This document shows positions 58,700 to 64,000 of a stretch of DNA of 64,000 nucleotides, piece after piece. Source of the DNA: Chondrosia reniformis (taxonomy: Eukaryota; Porifera; Demospongiae; Chondrillida; Chondrillidae). The stretch is from the NCBI GenBank assembly GCA_947172415.1, contig OX359191.1:1488001-1552000 (forward strand), in the 5' to 3' direction. Numbering within the stretch: the first letter of the stretch is position 1; every line of letters begins with the position of its first letter. The translations under genes were made by a program, and so were the position numbers. The notes below the pieces were generated by a model. It made no database searches, was not told the DNA's origin, and saw nothing but the letters and a program-made list of their open reading frames with translations.

Positions 58700-61600
58700 T
58701 TAATTTTCAACTTTATTGGAGGTTGACATTGTTTGTGATCTCTTAAAGGAATCAGATGAAAACACAAGCTTCAATGTTCCAGGCTGAGATTTTGTAAACC
58801 ATTTGTAAACTCTTTGAAAGTCTGAGCCTTTTAGACCAAACCCAAGGTTTGTCAGTGGAATAAGCCCAAGCAAAAAGAAGGATGTAATATTCAGAGCAAC
58901 AGAGGTCTTGTTAACTATTGACTCAATATCTGGACAATCCTTATTTCTGCCATCAAAATAGCATCTTGAAAATGATAGTATATTGTTGACGTACTCATTA
59001 TGACTTCCAGTGGACTCACTAAATCTCACTAAAACGATGACACCAGCAATGACATAGAAAGTGGACAGGATTAATATTTTTATTTCAGGAGTGTAGGAGC
59101 GATTCTTGCTAAGTGACTGTCCCTATAAATTATAGAGAGTACAAGTGAGCATAATAATATTATAGAACATATATATATAAAACTGAACATGAAAAAAGGG
59201 AGTTAATTGCACTGAGCTGTGCAAAGGCTAGGATGATAAGCAAAAGTATTCACTGGAAGATATTACGCCAAACCAGCCAAGGGACCGAAGTCTAATCTTG
59301 GCTGGGGGACCGAAGTCCTATTAAAAATGGCAACCAGTGATCGCCTCCCAGTCATCCAAGATGGAAAAAAATTCATCAAAGAACCACAGACAGCTGTTTC
59401 GCCCTCATTTGGGCTCATCAGTGTGGTACACTTCAATGATGGTGAGTTGGATGACCGTCTTCACTTATTAATCAGCCACAAGTGAAACACTTGTGGTTTC
59501 ATAATAAACAAAGATGGAGGGCTGCAGTCTAAGCGAGACCGAGTGCTCACAATGAACCACACTGATGAGCCCAAATGAGGGCGAAACAGCTGTCTGTGGT
59601 TCTTTGATGAATTTTTTTCCATCTTGGATGACTGGGAGGCGATCACTGGTTGCCATTTTTAATAGGACTTCGGTCCCCCAGCCAAGATCAGACTTCGGTC
59701 CCTTGGCTGGTTTGGCGTAATATCTTCCAGTGAATACTTTTGCTTATCAAAACTGAACATATTTAATGTAATACGAATATATAGCCATACATTATACAAA
59801 CACAAAATGGCAATTAATGCATCACAATTAGTTGCCTTGCTTAACAGCTCAGCAATACATAAACAGTATATATATAGAGAGAGATATAACAATGCTTGCT
59901 TTAGTATAAATGTACATAAGAGATTTAATGTAATAATAGAAGGACAAAATGGCAGCTTTATTCAATGTATCATAATTTATACATTTAGTAATTATTATAT
60001 AGAAATGTAAAGAGAGATTACTTGGATATGATGTTATGATTTACATATATATATGTACCTTCCAAATAAGCCAGAGAATATTTGTCAAAAATGACACTCC
60101 AAGTGGTGTGATAATATTTATCGGAAATACGATTGAATAAAACACTAAATCAAGATCATTAGCTGCACAGGCTGTAGGTGGAAGCCGTGTCAGAACATAT
60201 TTGTATTTTGCAAGGACAACAATTGGTCCAATACTAAATATCAGTGCTGTAATCACCATTACTGATACATGGATAAGGTTTAGATGTTTAGTGAGTCTTC
60301 TTGACCAAATTGGAAAGAAGAGTGTAATCCAAATGTGTATAATATGAAGGAGCCACAGGATGAAGGCAAACGTGATAGTAAACTGGAAAGTGATACCTGG
60401 TGAAAAAATATACGTATGTATATAATAATAACATAGCACACATGCATGTAATACATATATATAGATATTATACATTCAAAAATGAAGTTGGACGTAGGGA
60501 TGGTGCATATGGTGACCCTGCAACAGTGACTGATACATCTGGAAAATTAACGAAAAAGACAGTGTTCATATGATAAGGCTAATTAATCATGTAGAATTGG
60601 TATACTGAAGCTTAGTCATACACATCGTTATCATTTCTATGTCTGGGCGCATCAGGACCTTGTTTCGATATGTTTTCCCAATATGTCAATCACTTATGCA
60701 GGCACTGCCATCCCTACAACTTTTAGTTAGTACACTTGTTTGTAAAGTTTTATTAGCGATATTTTAACACATAATATTATATTGAAGATCTCTGTGTGGC
60801 TAGGTGTATTCATGCTTCAGAATCTGGAACTGCACTAGCCAAGGGATTGGGACAGATGTCGCTTGTCAATGATTACCAAACGTTTCGACCCAATCTCGGG
60901 TCTTCATCAGTGGTAGTGAGATTACAGGGCATGGTGACTTATATATCGGTAGGGGGAGGGGCAGGTGAGATGGCTGTGGGCGGGAAAATAATGGGTGGGA
61001 AGCTGGGAGTGTGGGTGGTCACGTGAGGTATATTTTATGCAGTAAGATAAAACAAACAGTGCAGTAAGTAAGGAATAAATAGTGAAAGTGTGTGACTGGA
61101 TGGGTCAAGGGGTGGGTGGGGCTTGACTAGTCTGAGGATCGAGGCTGGCAGACGAGGAGGTCATAAACCGGGGGGAGGTTGCCTTCATCTCTATTCATTG
61201 TGTTCAATTCAGATCGGATATGCCACGATTCCAGCAGGCATCTCTGTTGATATTGCTGCTGAACATCCATCACTGTGGCACCCTCCCAGTCAATGTCGTG
61301 CGACTCCTGTGCAGCATGCTCTGCCACTGCCGACTGTGCCAGGTGTCCACTCACTAGAGCCCGTTTGTGTTCCTTCAGCCGTTGGGCCAGTGTTCTGCCA
61401 GTCTGGCCTACATACACTCTGGGGCAACCGTTGCAGGGGATCCTGTAGATCACCCCTGCCTTCTGCTGGAGAGGGACCCGGTCCTTCAAATTGACCAGTG
61501 CCTGTCTCAGAGTCCGGTGTGGTCTGAAGCAGGCACGGATCTTCAGCGGGGAGAGGATGCGCCGAATGGATTCTGACAGATGCTTAACGTAAGGGATGAC

Positions 61601-64000
61601 CACCACGGCTTTGGGAGTGTCCAGTTCAAGAGGGGGAGTGGAGTGGGGTGTCGCCCACAGCCATCTCACCTGCCCCTCCCCCTACCGATATATAAGTCAC
61701 CATGCCCTGTAATCTCACTACCACTGATGAAGACCCGAGATTGGGTCGAAACGTTTGGTAATCATTGACAAGCGACATCTGTCCCAATCCCTTGGCTATA
61801 TAGTGCAGTTCCAGATTCTGAAGCACATAATATTATAATACACATGTACACATAATGACATACCAGATATTGTGCAATAAGCTGTTGGCTCAGCTAGAAT
61901 TGTTTGTAGAAAATCTGAATGACTACAATAAAGAGCATTTTCTGGATATACCCTTCCAATAAGAACTACAATAGCTTTAAAGATAAATTAAAGCATTATG
62001 TACGTACATACGTATATTGATATATCTGTGAGACTATTATACAAGGTGAACGTAAGGGCCTAACAAAAATGTCCTATAACGTTTAACTATGAGGGTTTAG
62101 GAGTCTAAGAACTGTCTATAGCTTTTATTAGATATATAGTCCCTATAAGCTGGTGCTGTCAAGGAAATGCTAATTGATTTTAACTAATATACCTATATAC
62201 TAGCTTTTAACTACCATTCTTCAATTCATCAATTATTACATAACAAAGCAAATTAAGCAGTGTTGTTACTTTCGTACATTATCTCTTATGCTGTGTGTGT
62301 ACATGTACGTATAAACCTATATTTACGCTATATACTACAAGATTTTACATACATACATACAATTCTATATAATAATAATATATCATGCACAGGATCAAAT
62401 GTCAGGTTTCATAAGGCATGAAACCTATTTGAAACTCTTTGAACAGCCAGGTTTCAAAAGGTATGAAAGTATGTATAAAACTCAGAAAGGGGACTGTTAA
62501 AATTTGAAACCCATGAAATAATCTACTTATATATTTGAGCACCCTTTGAAACCTGGCTGTTCAAGAAGTTTTAAATAGGTTTCATGCCATATGAAACCTG
62601 AAATTTGATCCTGTGATGAGAGCTGAATATCTCTTACCTAGAACAGAAAGGAGTATATCAATATATAAAATAAGTATTGCTGGATACTTCAATCTATGCA
62701 AAATACGTATATATAAAGTAAGTATAAGAATTTCAGCCATGCAAGTCATGATATACATATAGGCTTCTGAAAATGAACAGAATATACATAATTACTATTT
62801 GGTAAGGCTTCTAATGACATCTAATTATCCATATATGTATCACTCACATAGAACTTCAACTTATACTAGCATACAGGTTAATACTGAAAATGAAAGAATC
62901 ACTAAAAATGATCAAAACAAGATGTATAGATAAAAATGCTATTGAAGCATATAGGAATGGTTAAATTGTTATTAGATATAATCACTATCCATATGTAGTT
63001 TTAGCATTATCTGCAAGTGCACTTCCATGAAACACACATATTCATAGTAAGTATATGGGCAGTTAATGGGACTATATAGATGGTTCATACTCTGTTGAGT
63101 AGCTTATATACATAGCTAGGGGCCCATCAGTATATATATGGTCACATTATTATATAAATTCTTGTTTCAATTATTTTGAGATTTACATCCTGCAAACTGC
63201 CATAAATTATTGTGTATTTTCAATGTTGTACATGTGCTCTTTGTTATTGTTATGGATTAATATATATTCTATTTGAAGCAGCGAAAATTACAAATGCAAG
63301 TTTCAACCCATTTCAAATTCAATTTCATTGCTGATAACTCCAATAAACAGATTTTCAGACTCAATGAATGCAATTAAAACTACTCACTCACCCTCTTTTT
63401 TACTTACTTATGGGAGTTTTTATTAAGATTGTATGTTTAACTTAATAATATTACTTACAATGTCTTCCTTCTTTTATACACCAATGCAAAGAAGACACTT
63501 GTTGTCAAAAAGCATATGACAATGGCAAAGTAAATGAAAAGATGTTCAGCTATAAGCCCTGAATCGGTGTTTACCCGGAATGTGGAACAACTTGGCAAAC
63601 AAAAGCAATCCACTTGAGTAAACAATGCAGCACATTGAAGAGTTCCTACTGATTCATTAGTCTTAACATATTGGCCTTCTTTACTCAAGGCTGGTCTGCA
63701 TGGAAGATTGTTACAGTCAGGTAGGAGACTGGAGTATTGAGGTAGGAGAGATAGCAATGTCCATTCCACTTTACATGTGTCGGTTTGAACATTGAAGCAC
63801 TCTTCTCTGGTTGGTAATACTATGTTGGATGTTCCTGTATTTATACAGGGTGGAAAGAAATACTGACAGAGAAATGGTAATCCATCTTCCTTGCACTCAC
63901 TAGACACAAAGGGACTATTCAACAACTGTGTAATTAAAGAATCTATTTCTGAAATGGAACAGCTTTCTTTACCAAGAATGGTACAATTTGGTTGCACTTT
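58700..64000 (-). CDS. Frizzled-like CRD seven-membrane receptor, copy 3 (5' end outside window)
   Basis: Exons seen: 63459->64000 (CRD, cut by the window edge), 62638-62693, 61864-61974, 60059-60396 and 58700-59122, with the same phases as copies 1 and 2. The CRD half visible is almost the same as copy 1 (LPTREECFNVQTDTCKVEWT, ALSKEGQYVKTNESVGTLQC). The membrane exons are the most divergent of the three (RLPPTACAANDLDLVFYSIV; FFLLGLIPLTNLGFGLKGSD), and the tail ends SNKVEN. Its introns are long because they hold a hammerhead foldback element (59195-59750), a Penelope-like remnant (60812-61822), a dispersed repeat (60485-60720) and a GTTTCA foldback (62393-62620). The reading frame is intact in all visible exons, so the gene looks alive. 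Confidence 0.8.
59381..59428 (-). ncRNA. hammerhead ribozyme, type I (left arm)
   Basis: Minus strand: 5' stem I GTACCACA, CTGATGA, stem II GCCC/GGGC with a six-base loop, GAAA, CAGCTGTC, 3' stem I TGTGGTTC. Stem I has one mismatch out of eight. All core bases are kept. Confidence 0.75.
59554..59602 (+). ncRNA. hammerhead ribozyme, type I (right arm)
   Basis: Stem I is GAACCACA (59554-59561) with TGTGGTTC (59595-59602), eight perfect pairs. CTGATGA is at 59562-59568, stem II GCCC/GGGC (59569-59582, loop AAATGA), GAAA at 59583-59586, and then CAGCTGTC with the GUC cleavage triplet at 59592-59594. Stem III alone is only two pairs, but ACAGCTGT is self-complementary, so two molecules could share an eight-pair stem III. 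Short stem III, often dimeric, is the known form of hammerheads in Penelope-like elements. Confidence 0.85.
60485..60720. repeat. dispersed repeat copy (family of 1650-1840)
   Basis: AAGACAGTGTTCATATGATA, AGGCTAATTAATCATGTAGA, ATACTGAAGCTTAGTCATAC and TTCTATGTCTGGGCGCATCA follow the order of the copy at 1650. It lies in an intron of receptor copy 3. Confidence 0.6.
61127..61669 (-). CDS. GIY-YIG endonuclease C-terminus of the Penelope-like element
   Basis: An uninterrupted 180-residue frame opens inside the right arm. It has the linker typical of the end of the reverse transcriptase (VVVIPYVKHLSESIRRILSP, CFRPHRTLRQALV, KDRVPLQQKAG), then the GIY-YIG domain: VIYRIPCNGC, PRVYVGQTGRTLAQRLKEHK, SAVAEHAAQESHDIDW and CLLESWHI with the conserved Glu, and ends LLVCQPRSSD. 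The motif R-x3-L-x-EH and the CNGCP zinc-knuckle-like pair are diagnostic for animal Penelope-like elements. The frame is open end to end, so the insertion is young, but it lacks its catalytic partner. Confidence 0.88.
   Translation of the reverse strand: MRWLWATPHSTPPLELDTPKAVVVIPYVKHLSESIRRILSPLKIRACFRPHRTLRQALVNLKDRVPLQQKAGVIYRIPCNGCPRVYVGQTGRTLAQRLKEHKRALVSGHLAQSAVAEHAAQESHDIDWEGATVMDVQQQYQQRCLLESWHIRSELNTMNRDEGNLPPVYDLLVCQPRSSD
61719..61760 (+). ncRNA. hammerhead-like core in the Penelope-like arm
   Basis: TACCA (61719-61723), CTGATGA (61724-61730), an extra A, stem II GACCC/GGGTC, GAAA (61748-61751), CGTT, TGGTA (61756-61760). Stem I pairs TACCA with TGGTA; ACGT next to the GAAA is self-complementary, so stem III could form only between two molecules. 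The same motif lies inverted at 60874-60915. The extra A before stem II departs from the strict consensus. Confidence 0.55.
62393..62620. repeat. foldback element, GTTTCA-rich family
   Basis: AGGATCAAATGTCAGGTTTC at one end and ATGAAACCTGAAATTTGATC at the other are inverted; arms ~90 bases. It matches 49078-49305. It lies between exons 3 and 4 of receptor copy 3. Confidence 0.8.
63290..63395. repeat. fragment of the foldback family of 13728-13865
   Basis: TTTCATTGCTGATAACTCC, AATAAACAGAT and ATGAATGCAATTAAAACTAC match the right half of the 13.7-kb copy. It lies in intron 2 of receptor copy 3. Confidence 0.55.

Larger units (their letters stand above)
59195..59750. repeat. inverted-repeat element with two opposed hammerhead ribozymes
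   Basis: Left arm 59195-59430 and right arm 59560-59750 are inverted copies (GATAAGCAAAAGTATTCACT/AGTGAATACTTTTGCTTATC; CTGGGGGACCGAAGTCC and its complement). Each arm ends inward in a hammerhead motif on the strand reading outward. The centre (59430-59560) has a small hairpin (CCACAAGTG/CACTTGTGG). A deleted copy is at 41650-41945 and decayed ones at 25590-25720 and perhaps 50105-50165 and 55505-55575. The layout recalls the inverted terminal repeats of Penelope-like elements without any ORF. Confidence 0.8.
60812..61822 (-). mobile_element. Penelope-like retroelement remnant with inverted terminal arms
   Basis: Arms of ~170 bases (60812-60982 and 61655-61822, almost identical, inverted) enclose a GIY-YIG ORF on the minus strand. 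Penelope-like elements encode a reverse transcriptase followed by a GIY-YIG endonuclease and are often cut at the 5' side with an inverted copy of the terminal repeat attached. Here the reverse transcriptase is gone, so the copy cannot move by itself. Both arms carry a hammerhead-like core. It sits in an intron of receptor copy 3. Confidence 0.85.

Noticed and set aside
59461-59892. Minus-strand ORFs in the hammerhead element
   Set aside because: They lie in the inverted arms, have no family resemblance and are not kept in the deleted copy at 41650-41945.
61123-61576. Plus-strand ORFs opposite the GIY-YIG gene
   Set aside because: They are shadows on the opposite strand of the Penelope-like nuclease ORF, whose protein motifs are on the minus strand.
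1-64000. CRISPR array or bacterial operon
   Set aside because: The direct repeats here lack unique spacers of constant length, and the genes have spliceosomal introns.

Overview
The window is 64 kb of animal nuclear DNA, AT-rich, with short introns (mostly 40-1000 bp) and closely packed genes. The gene content (BTB/KCTD and BTB-Kelch proteins, a UBR5/hyd-like protein, an ankyrin-TRP channel, Frizzled-type receptors, a sacsin-like fragment) points to an early-branching metazoan. A demosponge is my best guess, but that is inference from gene style and no taxonomic marker is present. Almost all multi-exon genes lie on the minus strand.

Layout. 1-4.2 kb: the last exon of an unknown plus-strand gene, an intronless KCTD-like BTB gene (+) and an intronless BTB-BACK-Kelch gene (-). 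4.4-5.2 kb: a dead Tc1/mariner transposon. 5.5-21.7 kb: one ~25-exon gene (-) whose protein follows the N-terminal and middle parts of UBR5 but shows no UBR zinc box and no MLLE or HECT end. 22.0-24.8 kb: a small type II membrane coiled-coil protein (-), perhaps GOLM1/GOLM2-like, with a 0.5 kb G-rich minisatellite in an intron. 24.8-29.7 kb: mostly decayed repeats, a sacsin-like pseudogene fragment and two unresolved coding scraps. 29.7-43.2 kb: a ~27-exon ankyrin-repeat TRP-type channel (-). 44.2-46.0 kb: a three-exon disordered protein of unknown function (-). 46.5-47.6 kb: a retrotransposon ORF fossil. 48.0-64.0 kb: a tandem array of Frizzled-like receptors (-): two complete six-exon genes in ~5.5 kb duplicated units, a third running off the right edge, and several exon fossils between them.

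The most striking thing outside the genes is a set of foldback repeats that carry hammerhead-ribozyme cores. The best one, at 59554-59602, has all conserved core bases, a 4-bp stem II and a perfectly complementary 8-bp stem I. It lies in an inverted-repeat element within an intron of the third receptor gene. In the next intron of the same gene sits a Penelope-like retroelement remnant with a GIY-YIG nuclease ORF between inverted ~170-bp arms that also carry a hammerhead-like core. Related cores recur in other short repeats through the window.

The receptor array shows a mosaic pattern. Copies 1 and 2 are nearly identical in the membrane exons, but in the second half of the cysteine-rich ligand domain copy 1 matches copy 3 and copy 2 differs, as expected from gene conversion or selection on the binding domain. 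All exon coordinates were read by eye from splice motifs and reading frame and may be off by a few bases.
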